The notes: generated by a model not told the origin, from the sequence alone. 64,000 nt of DNA from Psychrobacter sp. FDAARGOS_221 (GCF_002313155.2 NZ_NWFK02000001.1:186001-250000), one strand, 5' to 3'; numbered from the stretch's first letter, positions 27,639 to 37,488 are shown. Numbers and translations are program-made.

Positions 27639-27675
27639 AAAAAGGTAAGTCTATTATTCATAAACTTACCTTTTG
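27639..27675 (-). terminator. gdhA terminator
   Basis: Minus-strand stem AAGGTAAGT / ACTTACCTT with T7 on the minus strand (plus-strand A-run at 27638-27643), just after the gdhA stop codon. Confidence 0.8.
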
Positions 27676-27696
27676 TTTGTGCTGATTTTAAACGAA

Positions 27697-29043
27697 TTAG
27701 TTCAAAATACCGTAAGCAATCAACGCATTGGCAACGCGGTTATAGCCAGCAATGTTGGCACCTGACATATAATCGATGCATTCATCACAGTTAAAGCCAT
27801 ATTCTTCTGCCGCTGCTGCTGCATCATCATGGATGTTTTTCATGATAACTTGCAGTTGTTGATCAACATCTTCAAAGCTACGATACTGACGTACTGAGTT
27901 TTGAGACATCTCTAAGCCAGATACCGCAACACCACCAGCATTAGCAGCTTTACCTGGTGCATAGTGCATCTTTTTCTCACGTACAAAGTCAATGGCTTCA
28001 GCATCTAGAGGCATATTAGCGCCTTCTACGATGTAGCGGATACCATGCTCAAACATGTTTCTAGCATCGGCTTCAGTCACTTCGTTTTGAGTGGCACATG
28101 GGATTGCGATATCACCATCAAACTCCCAAGGTTTTTTACCAGGTAACCATAAGCCACCAAATTCACGATGGTATTCAAATAGTGGGCGACGTGCCGCTTT
28201 TTGACGTTTTACCCAATCGATTTTTTCTTGAGTAAAGCCAAGCTCATCATATAAGGTACCTTTAGAGTCAGATAAAGTAATGACTTTTGCCCCTAAAGCC
28301 AATGCTTTTTCTGCAGCATGTACCGCAACGTTACCCGCACCTGATACTAGAACGGTTTTACCTTCCATTTTGTCATTGCGTGCATTGAGCATGTTCTGTA
28401 AGAAGTAGACCGCGCCATAGCCGGTTGCTTCAGAACGGCATAAGCTACCACCAAAACCAACGCCTTTACCGGTTAATACACCTGTATATTCATGGCTTAG
28501 GTTTTTGTACATGGCGAACATGTAGCTAACTTCGCGGCCGCTGACACCGATGTCACCAGCAGGGACGTCCATATCTTGGCCAATATAGTGGTATAGCTCG
28601 CGGATGAAAGCGTAACAGAAGCGACGGATTTCGTTGTCAGATTTGCCCTCTGGATTAAAGTCAGAGCCGCCTTTTGCACCGCCCATCGGTAAACCAGTTA
28701 ATGCATTTTTGAAGATTTGTTCGAAGCCTAGGAACTTAAGAATAGATTCGTTGACAGTTGGATGGAAGCGAATGCCGCCTTTGTAAGGACCTATCGCATT
28801 GCTGAATTGGACTCGCCAGCCGCGGTTGATTTGGATATTGCCTTCATCATCTTCCCAATTGATTCGAAAGCTAATGATGCGATCTGGTTCAGTAAGACGT
28901 TCAAATACTTTATATTTTGCAAAGTTTGGATCACGATCATAAACAACCTGGATGGTACTTGCGACTTCTTTCACCGCTTGAATAAACTCAGGTTGATGTG
29001 GATAGCGTTCTTCAATGATATCGATGACGTTTTGCATACTCAT
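27697..29043 (-). CDS. gdhA: NADP-specific glutamate dehydrogenase
   Basis: A 448-residue hexameric-type GDH that makes glutamate from 2-oxoglutarate and ammonia. Catalytic motif LPMGGAKGGSDFNPEGKSD (Lys near 127), GKGVGFGGSLCRSEATGYG, and NAD(P)-fold VSGAGNVAVHAAEKAL are present. The length is typical of the 447-residue E. coli enzyme. The start ATG is backed by AAGGACAGGG. It stands alone with its own terminator. NADP use is the usual assignment for this subfamily. Confidence 0.95.
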   Translation of the reverse strand: MSMQNVIDIIEERYPHQPEFIQAVKEVASTIQVVYDRDPNFAKYKVFERLTEPDRIISFRINWEDDEGNIQINRGWRVQFSNAIGPYKGGIRFHPTVNESILKFLGFEQIFKNALTGLPMGGAKGGSDFNPEGKSDNEIRRFCYAFIRELYHYIGQDMDVPAGDIGVSGREVSYMFAMYKNLSHEYTGVLTGKGVGFGGSLCRSEATGYGAVYFLQNMLNARNDKMEGKTVLVSGAGNVAVHAAEKALALGAKVITLSDSKGTLYDELGFTQEKIDWVKRQKAARRPLFEYHREFGGLWLPGKKPWEFDGDIAIPCATQNEVTEADARNMFEHGIRYIVEGANMPLDAEAIDFVREKKMHYAPGKAANAGGVAVSGLEMSQNSVRQYRSFEDVDQQLQVIMKNIHDDAAAAAEEYGFNCDECIDYMSGANIAGYNRVANALIAYGILN

Positions 29044-29259
29044 AGGCCCTGTCCTTTTTCAAATCAAGTTGGATTTATGTTACCGCGAGTGAAAAAATTA
29101 CCGCAAATCAGTAATAAATTCAACATTTTTTTATGTTAGATGCTCATTATATTACTAAAATCTATTTGTTCAGGACCATTTACAAACCATTTTTAATTGG
29201 CTCAGGCGTTTAAATCATTAGGCTGTAGCTAATAAAAATAAAGCAAACAGTAATAACGC

Positions 29260-30687
29260 TTAGTACATTCCCTGGCCATCATCTGAATTCAATCTTAGGA
29301 AATACAAGCCAGAGGTGATGGTTACGATACCCATAACCCAAAATGTACTGCTAAATGCAGCCGTGGTTTCAAAATGCAGACGATCACTAAAAATAGCCAA
29401 TACAGCAGCACCAAAAGCAATGCCAAAGCTCATTGCTAATTGTTGGTTAACCGCCATTAAGCTATTACCACTACTGGTCTGAGTGCCCTTTAAATCACCA
29501 ATGGTAATGGTGTTCATCGCGCTAAATTGTAGCGAATTACAACAGCCCATCACAAACAATATCGGTGCTATCCAGTACCAGGGCATACTGGCATCAAAAT
29601 AACCAATACTGATGATTAGTAAGCCTAAAATAGTGGTGTTGGCAACCAGAACTTTACGATAAGAGAAGGTACGAATAATCTTACTCACCCATGGCTTAAT
29701 AGTCATCGAGCCTGCAGCAATGGGCATTAACAACCAGCCTGCCTGCGATGGGGTATATTCAAAGGCTACCTGTAATAAAATAGGCAGCAAGTAGGGTACG
29801 GCACTGATACCCAGTCGCGTAAATAAGTTACCACTGATGCCGACTCGGAAGGTACGTACCGAGAATAAAGACAATGGAAATAACGGTGCTTTAGAGCGTT
29901 TGGCGTGTCCGACATAAGCTAGTAATAAGCCAATACCCACTGCAATTAAAACGCTGCCTAGCAGGGTGTCATTAGGGCGTGATACCATCTCTACCGCTAA
30001 GGTTAATAACGCTGCAGCGAACGCAAACAACCCAAAGCCTAACCAATCAAATCGGGCAACCAGTTCTTTTAGCTCAGGCACATACTTTAACGCCACTAAA
30101 AAACCAATGATACCCATAGGAATATTCATTAAGAAAATCCAGTGCCAGCTGACATACTGCACCAAGTATCCGCCCAATAACGGTCCAATTAAAGGCGCAA
30201 TTAGTGCTGGGATAACCGCGTAATTCATTACCGTTAATAGCTTATTGCGAGGATAGGACTTAAATAAAATCAAGCGCGCCACAGGGGTCATCATCGCACC
30301 GCCAACACCTTGGAATACGCGTGATATAACAAGCATATTCAAGTCAGACGACATGGCACAAAATAATGAGCCTAAAGTAAACACCACAATAGAGGATAAA
30401 AACACCTTGCGTGTGCCGTATTTATCGGCTAAGAACCCACTGACCGGAATAAAGATAGCCAAAGTTAAGGCGTAACTAATAACCGCCCATTGCATCTTAA
30501 GAGGAGACTCGCCCAAGGCGATTGCCATTTGCGGCAACGCGGTATTGAGAATGGTGCCATCCAAAATTTGCATAAATAACGCAACAGCCATCACATAGGG
30601 CAAAAACTTTAGCTGCGTTTCTGTCAGCTTGATGTTTGATTCAGCTGTGCTTGAGCTATTATCTGAGGAGGTAGGTGTTTTAGTCAT
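29260..30687 (-). CDS. MFS transporter, DHA2 (EmrB/QacA, HsrA-like), copy 1
   Basis: A 475-residue 14-TM drug:H+ antiporter-2 family protein. Typical motifs: LDGTILNTALPQMA (motif D1-like in helix 1), FLADKYGTRKVF (motif A), VFQGVGGAMMTPVARLIL (motif B) and GPLLGGYLVQYVSWHWIFLMNIPMG (motif C). Substrate unknown; drugs or amphiphiles are usual for the family. It is a close paralogue of the gene at 30810-32243, same strand, separated by 122 bp, so a tandem duplication. Confidence 0.88.
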   Translation of the reverse strand: MTKTPTSSDNSSSTAESNIKLTETQLKFLPYVMAVALFMQILDGTILNTALPQMAIALGESPLKMQWAVISYALTLAIFIPVSGFLADKYGTRKVFLSSIVVFTLGSLFCAMSSDLNMLVISRVFQGVGGAMMTPVARLILFKSYPRNKLLTVMNYAVIPALIAPLIGPLLGGYLVQYVSWHWIFLMNIPMGIIGFLVALKYVPELKELVARFDWLGFGLFAFAAALLTLAVEMVSRPNDTLLGSVLIAVGIGLLLAYVGHAKRSKAPLFPLSLFSVRTFRVGISGNLFTRLGISAVPYLLPILLQVAFEYTPSQAGWLLMPIAAGSMTIKPWVSKIIRTFSYRKVLVANTTILGLLIISIGYFDASMPWYWIAPILFVMGCCNSLQFSAMNTITIGDLKGTQTSSGNSLMAVNQQLAMSFGIAFGAAVLAIFSDRLHFETTAAFSSTFWVMGIVTITSGLYFLRLNSDDGQGMY

Positions 30688-30809
30688 TACTTATTTCTCA
30701 TATCTTAAGCAGGGATACGTTCGCCGTGGAATACTTGATAATTGGCAATGATAAGTGAATAAAACGGGCATTCTAACATGAATGCCCTAATCATCTATTT
30801 CAAGCTGAT

Positions 30810-32243
30810 TTAATAGACACCGCGGCCATCTTCGGTGTTCAAATGTAGGAAATGAAGCCCGGATAGTATGGTAAAGATGCCTAATACATAATAGGTCGCA
30901 TGAAACGAGGTGACCGTATCAAAATGTAATCGATCGGTAAAGATAGCCAGGATACTGGCGCCGATTGCAATACCAAAGCTAATGGCCAATTGTTGATTAA
31001 CTGCCATCAAGCTATTACCGCTACTGGTCAATGAGCCTTTAAGGTCAGCTACAGTAATGGTATTTAACGCACTAAACTGCAATGAGTTACAAGCGCCCAT
31101 AACCACTAATAAAGGGACAAGCCAAACCCATGACATACTGGCGTCAAACTGCGCTAATACGATAATAAGTAGCCCTACAAAAAAGGTATTTACCAATAAC
31201 ACTTTTTGGTAACTAAACTTACGAATGATAGGACTGACCAAAGGTTTGATGCCTATTGCACCCACCGCAATAGGCGTTAATAGCCAGCCAGCTTGTGAGG
31301 GGGTATATTTAAACTCAACTTGTAGGATTAATGGTAACAAATAGGGAATGGCGCTAATACCAATACGGGTAAACAAGTTGCCAATGATACCCACCTTAAA
31401 GGTGCGTACTGAAAATAATGAAATAGGGAAAATGGCATGATCACAGCGGCGTGCGTGGTAAATATAACCAGCCAGTAGTATCAGTGAGAATACTATCAAA
31501 CCAAGACCTGTTGTGCCTTGTCCAGACTTTGATAGCATTTCAACCGCTAGTGTTAACATTGCTGCAGCGACTGCAAATAATATAAAGCCTCGCCAATCAA
31601 GCTTGCCAGCATCTTCTTTTAAATCAGGAATGAGGTTAACGGTCAATATCAGACCCAATACGCCCATAGGCACGTTAATTAAAAAGATCCAATGCCAACT
31701 GGCGTACTGCACTAAGTAGCCACCGATCAAAGGACCTACCAAAGGGGCGACCAGTGCAGGGATTAATGCGTAGTTCATGACGGTTAATAACTGGCTACGT
31801 GGATAAGACTTGACTAACACTAAGCGTGCCACAGGGGTCATCATTGCGCCGCCAACACCCTGAATCAGACGAAATCCAACCAAATAAGTTAAGTTTGGTG
31901 CCAATGCACATAGTAGGGAGCCCAGACAGAAGATAACAATGGCAAATAAGAACACTTTTTTGGTGCCATACTTATCCGCTAGGTACCCACTGACTGGTAT
32001 AAAGATAGCCAAAGTTAGAGCGTAACTGATAATGGCCCATTGCATTTTTAGTGGTGAGGCGTCTAAGGCTTTGGCCATCTCTGGTAAAGCAGTGTTTAGG
32101 ATGCTGGCGTCTAGGATTTGCATAAATAGTGCAATCGCGAGGACAGTAGGTAGATATTTTAATTGTTTGGCACTAAGTTTTACTTTTGGCGCATCTTGTT
32201 CAGCCGCTTCATCTTCTGCGGCAGGGGTTTTAGTATTTGACAT
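30810..32243 (-). CDS. MFS transporter, DHA2 (EmrB/QacA, HsrA-like), copy 2
   Basis: A 477-residue paralogue of the preceding transporter, with LDASILNTALPEMA, YLADKYGTKKVF, LIQGVGGAMMTPVARLVL and GPLIGGYLVQYASWHWIFLINVPMG. The start is set at ATG 32243 (TTGGGGATACAACC ribosome binding site on the minus strand); 23 further residues of open frame upstream are not needed. The two copies agree in length, helix layout and C-terminal end (LHLNTEDGRGVY vs LRLNSDDGQGMY). Substrate unknown. Confidence 0.88.
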   Translation of the reverse strand: MSNTKTPAAEDEAAEQDAPKVKLSAKQLKYLPTVLAIALFMQILDASILNTALPEMAKALDASPLKMQWAIISYALTLAIFIPVSGYLADKYGTKKVFLFAIVIFCLGSLLCALAPNLTYLVGFRLIQGVGGAMMTPVARLVLVKSYPRSQLLTVMNYALIPALVAPLVGPLIGGYLVQYASWHWIFLINVPMGVLGLILTVNLIPDLKEDAGKLDWRGFILFAVAAAMLTLAVEMLSKSGQGTTGLGLIVFSLILLAGYIYHARRCDHAIFPISLFSVRTFKVGIIGNLFTRIGISAIPYLLPLILQVEFKYTPSQAGWLLTPIAVGAIGIKPLVSPIIRKFSYQKVLLVNTFFVGLLIIVLAQFDASMSWVWLVPLLVVMGACNSLQFSALNTITVADLKGSLTSSGNSLMAVNQQLAISFGIAIGASILAIFTDRLHFDTVTSFHATYYVLGIFTILSGLHFLHLNTEDGRGVY

Positions 32244-32684
32244 GGTTGTATCCCCAACAAGTATCAGTAGGTTAAGTGATGAAATCGTTATATTGAATAC
32301 AAAACCATACACATACCTATTGCATTAAGCAGGAGTTGTATTAAGCATGAGATGTTAAGTAGTGTGCGTTTAGTTTATATTCAATATGTAGTCATAATAA
32401 TGAGAATATCTTAACACGCAGACCAAAGCACTTTTTTAGTAAAAGTGTAGGTTTAATGGTGAGTTTGGTAGCTAGCTTTGATGTTTAAGAGACTGATGCT
32501 TAAGAGTAGGGTTAGAATAAATAGGGTATTAAATGGTTGATTAAAACAATGACTAAGATAACGATACTGAGTTTTATATCATCATCCTTTAACATGTCAT
32601 GTATAGTAATGATGCATAAGGTTTATAAGTAAGCTAATACCTTATTACTCTTATTTTATTAATACTAAAAGGAACAGACAGATT
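32244..32684. other. Divergent promoter region between MFS and GST genes
   Basis: About 440 bp, AT-rich, between divergent genes, so it must hold promoters for both. I see no clear operator, hairpin or small ORF in it. Confidence 0.4.
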
Positions 32685-33527
32685 ATGAGTAACGATATCA
32701 ATAACAATAACAGTTACACCCCACCAAAAGTTTGGCAGCCAGTAGAAGGTAATGGCGGTAAGTTCGCCAACACCAACAGACCAACTGCAGGTGCCCGCCA
32801 ACAGCAAACCTTGCCTGTCGGTGATAAGCCACTACAGTTATATTCGCTAAACACGCCAAATGGCATCAAGGTGAATATACTGTTAGAAGAGTTGGCGGAA
32901 TTAGGCATTGAGCAGGCCGCTTATGATGCTTATAAAATAGACATCATGGAAGGCGATCAATTCGGCTCTGACTTTGTTGATATTAACCCTAACTCAAAGA
33001 TTCCAGCATTGGTTGATTATAGTGATAAGCAAAATCCAGTGAAGTTATTTGAGTCAGGCGCCATTTTGACCTATCTGGCGCAAAAGTTTGATAAATTCAT
33101 ACCTAAGCCTAGCGACAATTCAAAGGACAGCCAAAAATATGCAGATTATTTAAGCTGGAGTATGTGGCAAATGGCGAGCGCCCCTTATGTAGGTGGCGGC
33201 TTTGGTCACTTCTTTAACTATGCCCCATATCCAATGCAATATCCAATTGATAGATTCACTATGGAAACCAAGCGTCAATTGGATGTTTTAGACCAACATT
33301 TAGCCGACAATGAATATATGCTTGGCGATGGTAATGACAACTATAGTATTGTCGATATGTTGATTTGGCCATGGTACGGCCGCTTGGCTTTGGATCAGTC
33401 GTATGAGCGAGCAGGGGAGTTCTTACAAGTTGATCAGTATAGCAACCTACAACGCTGGGCCAAGCAAATTGCGAAGCGTCCTGCAGTACAACGTGCGGTT
33501 GAACTAGAGTTAACACCGCTTAGTTAA
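32685..33527 (+). CDS. yghU: Glutathione S-transferase family protein, YghU-like
   Basis: A 280-residue protein that follows E. coli YghU almost throughout: PPKVWQPVEGNGGKFANTNRP at the N-terminus only in outline, LPVGDKPLQLYSLNTPNG (thioredoxin-like domain start), FVDINPNSKIPALVD, FESGAILTYLAQKF, and GGGFGHFFNYAPYPMQYPIDRF in the helical domain. YghU-type proteins bind two glutathiones and have disulfide-bond reductase and peroxidase activity. Monocistronic, with AAAGGAACAG as ribosome binding site. Confidence 0.9.
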   Translation: MSNDINNNNSYTPPKVWQPVEGNGGKFANTNRPTAGARQQQTLPVGDKPLQLYSLNTPNGIKVNILLEELAELGIEQAAYDAYKIDIMEGDQFGSDFVDINPNSKIPALVDYSDKQNPVKLFESGAILTYLAQKFDKFIPKPSDNSKDSQKYADYLSWSMWQMASAPYVGGGFGHFFNYAPYPMQYPIDRFTMETKRQLDVLDQHLADNEYMLGDGNDNYSIVDMLIWPWYGRLALDQSYERAGEFLQVDQYSNLQRWAKQIAKRPAVQRAVELELTPLS

Positions 33528-33633
33528 TGGTTATTCAGAGCTATAATTGAAGAGATAAATAGCGTTAGATTAAGGGTAGGTGGATGTTTTTAAACATATT
33601 TTAAAATAATCCACCTATTTAAAAATGTTGTGT

Positions 33634-33917
33634 TATACTAGCGCCTTGCTGATTGATAACATCGCCCGCAATTGTCGTCTGGAGAAGACACCTATTAAAA
33701 TTGTTGCCGATGATTTTGTTATTAGCCTTATGAATGACCTATTGTCATGCTTAGCTAATATACTCACGGTAACAACCACCAAAATACGTCGTTAACTTGT
33801 ACATTGGATGTACTAATTAATGGACGCTTATCTGTGTTGTGCCTAAAACCTAAACCGATCACTCCCGCCATCAGCAATGGCAACCTTTTCGTGACGGTAA
33901 AAAATGGACACACATTT
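33634..33917 (+). promoter_or_regulatory. Promoter and long leader of DEAD-box helicase gene
   Basis: TGTTATACT at 33631-33639 is a plausible -10, giving a leader of about 270 nt before the most likely ATG (33918). Long structured leaders are known for cold-inducible genes including deaD/csdA. No known riboswitch pattern was recognised. Confidence 0.35.
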
Positions 33918-35447
33918 ATGTCAAATTTAGACAACCTTCTTAACAACGCCCTTACCGATACAGCTGATGCTGAAAACGCACAAGGCGTTATCCAATCTGA
34001 TGACGATTTAAGCTTTGTAGACCTAGAGTTAGCGCCAGAGTTAATCGACGCGCTTACCGCTAGTGGCTATACCATGCCTACCCCAATTCAAGCGCAAGCT
34101 ATCCCACCTGCTATGGCCGGTCGTGACTTATTACTGTCTGCCCAAACTGGTAGTGGTAAAACAGCTGCTTTCGTATTACCAATGCTTGACAAAATCATCC
34201 GTGATAAAGCAACCAATAAAGTTGTGCACACCGTGATTCTAACGCCAACCCGTGAACTTGCAAACCAAGTAAGCGATAGCGTACGTCAGTATAGCTCAAA
34301 AACTCGCAATATCTTTAGCGTACCTTTAGTCGGCGGCGCGCCTTACGGCGGTCAGATTCGTGCACTAAATAAAGGTGTTCAAGTTATCATTGCAACCCCA
34401 GGTCGTTTCATCGATCATATGAATTCAGGTCGTATCGACTTGTCAGAATTAGACATTCTAATTCTTGATGAAGCCGATCGCATGCTTGACATGGGCTTTG
34501 CTGAAGACATCGAAAAAGTAATGAAAGCGGCGCCAAAAACTCGTCAAACCATTATGTGTTCTGCAACGTGGGATGGTCCTGTCGGCAAGATTGCTGCCAG
34601 CTTCACCAACAACCCAGAACGTATCGATATCAAAGCTGAAACCAAGCACATTGACGAAACTGTTTACTATGCAGATGACTTTAATCATAAAAACCGTCTG
34701 CTAGATACGCTATTAACTCAAAAAGATGTGAATCAAGCGATTATCTTTGCTGCTACAAAGCGTAGCTGTGAGACATTGGCTAAGAGCCTAAAAGAGCAAG
34801 GCCATAAAGCCAGCTTCTTACATGGTGACTTACCACAAGCCAAGCGTAGTCGTATCATTAATGATGTGAAATCTGGCAAAATCACTATCCTAGTTGCAAC
34901 TGACGTTGCTGCTCGCGGTATTGATGTGAGCGGTATTACTCACGTATTCAACTATGACTTACCACGTCAAACAGAAGATTACGTGCATCGCATCGGTCGT
35001 AGTGGTCGTGCCGGCCGTACTGGTATCGCTATTAATATCTGTAGCATCGATGACCGTCCACAACTTGAAGCCATCAACCGTTATTTAAAACGTACCATGT
35101 CAGTTGAAGAAATCGAAGGCATGGAGCCTAAGAAAAACACCAAAGACATGAAAGTCGGTAGTGGTGCTGGTCGTGGACGTGGCGGTAATCGTCGTGGCGG
35201 CGGTCCAGGTGCAGGCAACCGTCGTGGTGGCAATGGTGGCGGAGGCTATCGTGGCAAATCAGCTGATAACGCTGGTGGTGAAAGACGTGGCAATGGTGCC
35301 GGTCGCCCAAGTGGCAAGCCTACCGGCCGTCGCTTTGGTAAACCTGCTGGCTCAAGCGCTGGTGCTGGTAAGCCAGGTGGACAACGCCGCAGTGCAGCTT
35401 CTCGTTCAGGCGAAGGCCGTCCAGCCCGTCGCAGCAACAATGGCTAG
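33918..35447 (+). CDS. DEAD-box ATP-dependent RNA helicase with Gly/Arg-rich tail
   Basis: A 509-residue helicase from ATG 33918 (MSNLDNLLNN); the frame is open 38 codons further but that stretch has no helicase homology. Motifs in order: Q-motif PTPIQAQAIPP, I AQTGSGKT, Ia PTRELANQ, Ib TPGRF, II LDEADRMLD, III CSATW, IV-V ILVATDVAARGIDV and VI HRIGRSGRAGRTG. A long tail rich in Gly, Arg and Ser (GRGRGGNRRGGG, RRGGNGGGGYRG) takes the last ~95 residues and probably binds RNA. RhlE/SrmB/DeaD-type; roles in ribosome assembly or cold growth are likely. A terminator follows. Confidence 0.9.
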   Translation: MSNLDNLLNNALTDTADAENAQGVIQSDDDLSFVDLELAPELIDALTASGYTMPTPIQAQAIPPAMAGRDLLLSAQTGSGKTAAFVLPMLDKIIRDKATNKVVHTVILTPTRELANQVSDSVRQYSSKTRNIFSVPLVGGAPYGGQIRALNKGVQVIIATPGRFIDHMNSGRIDLSELDILILDEADRMLDMGFAEDIEKVMKAAPKTRQTIMCSATWDGPVGKIAASFTNNPERIDIKAETKHIDETVYYADDFNHKNRLLDTLLTQKDVNQAIIFAATKRSCETLAKSLKEQGHKASFLHGDLPQAKRSRIINDVKSGKITILVATDVAARGIDVSGITHVFNYDLPRQTEDYVHRIGRSGRAGRTGIAINICSIDDRPQLEAINRYLKRTMSVEEIEGMEPKKNTKDMKVGSGAGRGRGGNRRGGGPGAGNRRGGNGGGGYRGKSADNAGGERRGNGAGRPSGKPTGRRFGKPAGSSAGAGKPGGQRRSAASRSGEGRPARRSNNG

Positions 35448-35477
35448 TTAATTGGTTAACACTGATTAACCGGTTAT

Positions 35478-35512
35478 AAAAAAGACCAACTTTAACGAGT
35501 TGGTCTTTTTTT
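35478..35512 (+). terminator. Helicase gene terminator
   Basis: AAAAAGACCAAC-TTTAACGA-GTTGGTCTTTTT then more T. Confidence 0.85.
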
Positions 35513-35653
35513 ATGCCCAAACGTTATTCATTGCAGCTGCTGTTTAAATGGCAGCTCATTACCCTTATATAAGACGTTAAGACTTAGAGCTTAATACATT
35601 ACATTGAATATAACGATTAACTTATTGCAGCATCTTTAACACAGGATTTTATT

Positions 35654-36313
35654 ATGAAAATTACTTATTGGTCGGACTATGCATGCCCGTATTGCTACAT
35701 TGGTGAAGTAAGACTGGATAAAGCCATCGCTCAGTTACAGTCGCAAAATGAACTCACTGACAATGTAGATATAGAGCTCAAAGCATTTCAATTAGATCCT
35801 AATGCACCACTAACGGCTACTGGTTCAACCCTTGAACGCTTGGCACAAAAGTATGGTATCAGCGCTGAGCAAGCTCGCCAGCAGATTGCAAATATTTCTC
35901 AGACTGCAAGAGAGGAGGGGTTAGACTTCGATTACACCGATACCTTGTTTACCAATACCATGGATGCACACAGACTGACTAAATACGTGCAACAAAACCA
36001 ACCTGAATTTGCCGACAGCTTTAAAAAGGCGGTATATAAAGCTTATTTTATCGATAAGAAAGAGTTGGCCAATCGTCAGGTATTAGCCTCAATTGCCAGT
36101 GATATTGGTTTAAACGTTGATGTGAATGCACTGCTTGATAGTGATGAGTATAAAGAAGAGGTAGCTGTTGACCAGCAACAGGCAATGCAATTAGGGGTGC
36201 GCGGTGTACCTTATTTTGTAATTAATGATAAATATGCGATTCCAGGCGCGATGGCACAAGCTGATTTTGAGAATGCATTAAGACAGATTTATCAAGAATC
36301 GTTAGATAGTTAA
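35654..36313 (+). CDS. DsbA-family thioredoxin-like oxidoreductase (FrnE-like)
   Basis: A 219-residue protein with the CPYC active site (DYACPYCYIGEVRLDKAI, Cys11/Cys14) and the helical insertion of the DsbA family, without a signal peptide, so a cytoplasmic FrnE/HCCA-isomerase-like protein. It has the cis-Pro segment GVRGVPYFVINDKYAIPGA before the end. Substrate unknown; FrnE-like proteins are linked to oxidative-stress defence. A damaged copy of its last ~35 codons lies downstream at 36761-36907, beyond an unrelated gene. Confidence 0.85.
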   Translation: MKITYWSDYACPYCYIGEVRLDKAIAQLQSQNELTDNVDIELKAFQLDPNAPLTATGSTLERLAQKYGISAEQARQQIANISQTAREEGLDFDYTDTLFTNTMDAHRLTKYVQQNQPEFADSFKKAVYKAYFIDKKELANRQVLASIASDIGLNVDVNALLDSDEYKEEVAVDQQQAMQLGVRGVPYFVINDKYAIPGAMAQADFENALRQIYQESLDS

Positions 36314-36366
36314 TTGGTAATTAATACATACACTAATTTCACAATAATTATTCATTATGGAAAGCT

Positions 36367-36735
36367 ATGATACCTCTATTCAAAAACAAAAGTAACAAAC
36401 AGCCCTCATGGTTTGACAGTGGTAATGCTTATATTCAAAATAGACTTCTAGAAACCAGACCTCACTATTTGACTGCACCTGCTGCAATTGAAGTTTGCAA
36501 TATAGCAGCAGAATTCAATTTTTATATTAAACACTATGAAGCAGGCATCCTACATGAAATAAATGGGAAAAAGTGCTATGAGCCTCGTGATGGTTGGGTT
36601 AACAGTTATGCTGACATTGGTAAAGTTGAATCATTTGAAGATGCGAAAAGAAACAATCAAATTGCTTTTAACTTGATAAAAGAGGATATTGCTAATGGGC
36701 ATACTGCTTTTAGTGTAAAGTTAAATGAGTTCTAG
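36367..36735 (+). CDS. Hypothetical 122-residue protein
   Basis: A small soluble protein starting MIPLFKNKSNKQP with no signal peptide or membrane segment, and no recognised family; mixed alpha/beta with aromatic-rich stretches (FDSGNAY, RPHYLTAP, NFYIKHYEAG). It lies between the DsbA-family gene and a decayed copy of that gene's 3' end, with AT-rich codons. This small-cargo arrangement hints at an inserted segment. A toxin/immunity-type orphan is possible but unsupported. Confidence 0.55.
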   Translation: MIPLFKNKSNKQPSWFDSGNAYIQNRLLETRPHYLTAPAAIEVCNIAAEFNFYIKHYEAGILHEINGKKCYEPRDGWVNSYADIGKVESFEDAKRNNQIAFNLIKEDIANGHTAFSVKLNEF

Positions 36736-36760
36736 GGACTAAGAGGGTGAACTTGATTTG

Positions 36761-36907
36761 CAGTATTTAATAACTGATGATAAATATGCGACTCTTAGTA
36801 TCCTGTCGCAAGCAGATTTTTAAAATGCGCTAAGACAGATTTATCAAGAGTCTTTAGATAGTGACCTTGAGAGTAATGCTACTAGTTGTGATATTAATGG
36901 TGAATAG
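36761..36907 (+). pseudogene. Decayed 3' fragment of DsbA-family gene
   Basis: Translation in frame from 36761 gives QYLITDDKYAT...QADF-stop-NALRQIYQESLDSDLE, which parallels the end of the 35654-36313 protein (FVINDKYAI, QADFENALRQIYQESLDS). TAA replaces the GAG codon after QADF. Exact DNA matches include TAAGACAGATTTATCAAGA and GATAAATATGCGA. The rest of the gene is missing here. It ends with a 15-residue extension to TAG 36907. Confidence 0.8.
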
Positions 36908-36937
36908 ACAGCTTGCTTAAGAAAATTTAAGATAAAA

Positions 36938-36965
36938 AAAGACCAGCTCTTATGAACTGGTCTTT
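36938..36965. terminator. Terminator between convergent genes
   Basis: AAAGACCAG / CTGGTCTTT stem with a loose AT-rich loop; the A-run at 36934-36940 gives a T-run for the minus-strand gene ending at 36967. Confidence 0.7.
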
Positions 36966-36966
36966 C

Positions 36967-37488
36967 TTACTTATTAAAACTGCTTTGGTGTTGGAGTTGA
37001 GCCTCTAACTGTGTCCGATTTGGTAATTGATTAATAACGCTTTCAACGGTTCCTTTTTGTAAAACTAATTCTCGGAAAGTATTTCCATTATCCTCACTAT
37101 AGAATAATCTCTCAGACTCTCCACTATAAGCTAAACTTAGTTGCACCCCGCCATATCCATCAAATCCCGTATAAGCCATACCAATTTCTGCTGTTTCAAT
37201 ATCACAAACATTAGGAATCTCGCCATAACTTAGTTTTTTGATATCTACTGGAATTGACCCTAATTCATCAGACGTTTTTCCGGCAGGGTAGTATGGCTTA
37301 AGAAATGACTTTTTCAGGTGGGAGAAAATAACATCTAGCGTATAGTTATAGGTTAACTTTTTAGGTAAAACCTCATCACCGATGATAAACATCATAGTGC
37401 CATAGTAAAATTGATAACTGTCCGAATCACCTTTACAAAGCACTTCCCACATGATACCAAACTTTTTCTCATCATCAATTACCAACAT
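36967..37488 (-). CDS. Hypothetical protein, possibly Imm42-like
   Basis: A 173-residue soluble protein with no signal peptide. The N-terminal pattern (MLVIDDEKKFGIMWEV, FYYGTMMFIIGDEVLPK, TLDVIFSHLKK) is reminiscent of Imm42 immunity proteins of polymorphic toxin systems, as recalled from the family, but this is weak. The C-terminal part (GGVQLSLAYSGESERLFYS) is beta-rich and contains FxEDNGxTFRE. AT-rich codons and neighbours of unknown function suggest accessory DNA. No toxin was seen. Confidence 0.5.
   Translation of the reverse strand: MLVIDDEKKFGIMWEVLCKGDSDSYQFYYGTMMFIIGDEVLPKKLTYNYTLDVIFSHLKKSFLKPYYPAGKTSDELGSIPVDIKKLSYGEIPNVCDIETAEIGMAYTGFDGYGGVQLSLAYSGESERLFYSEDNGNTFRELVLQKGTVESVINQLPNRTQLEAQLQHQSSFNK

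Noticed and set aside
35128..35520. Several ORFs in other frames over the helicase tail
   Set aside because: Antisense or shifted frames of Gly/Arg-rich codons; composition artefacts.
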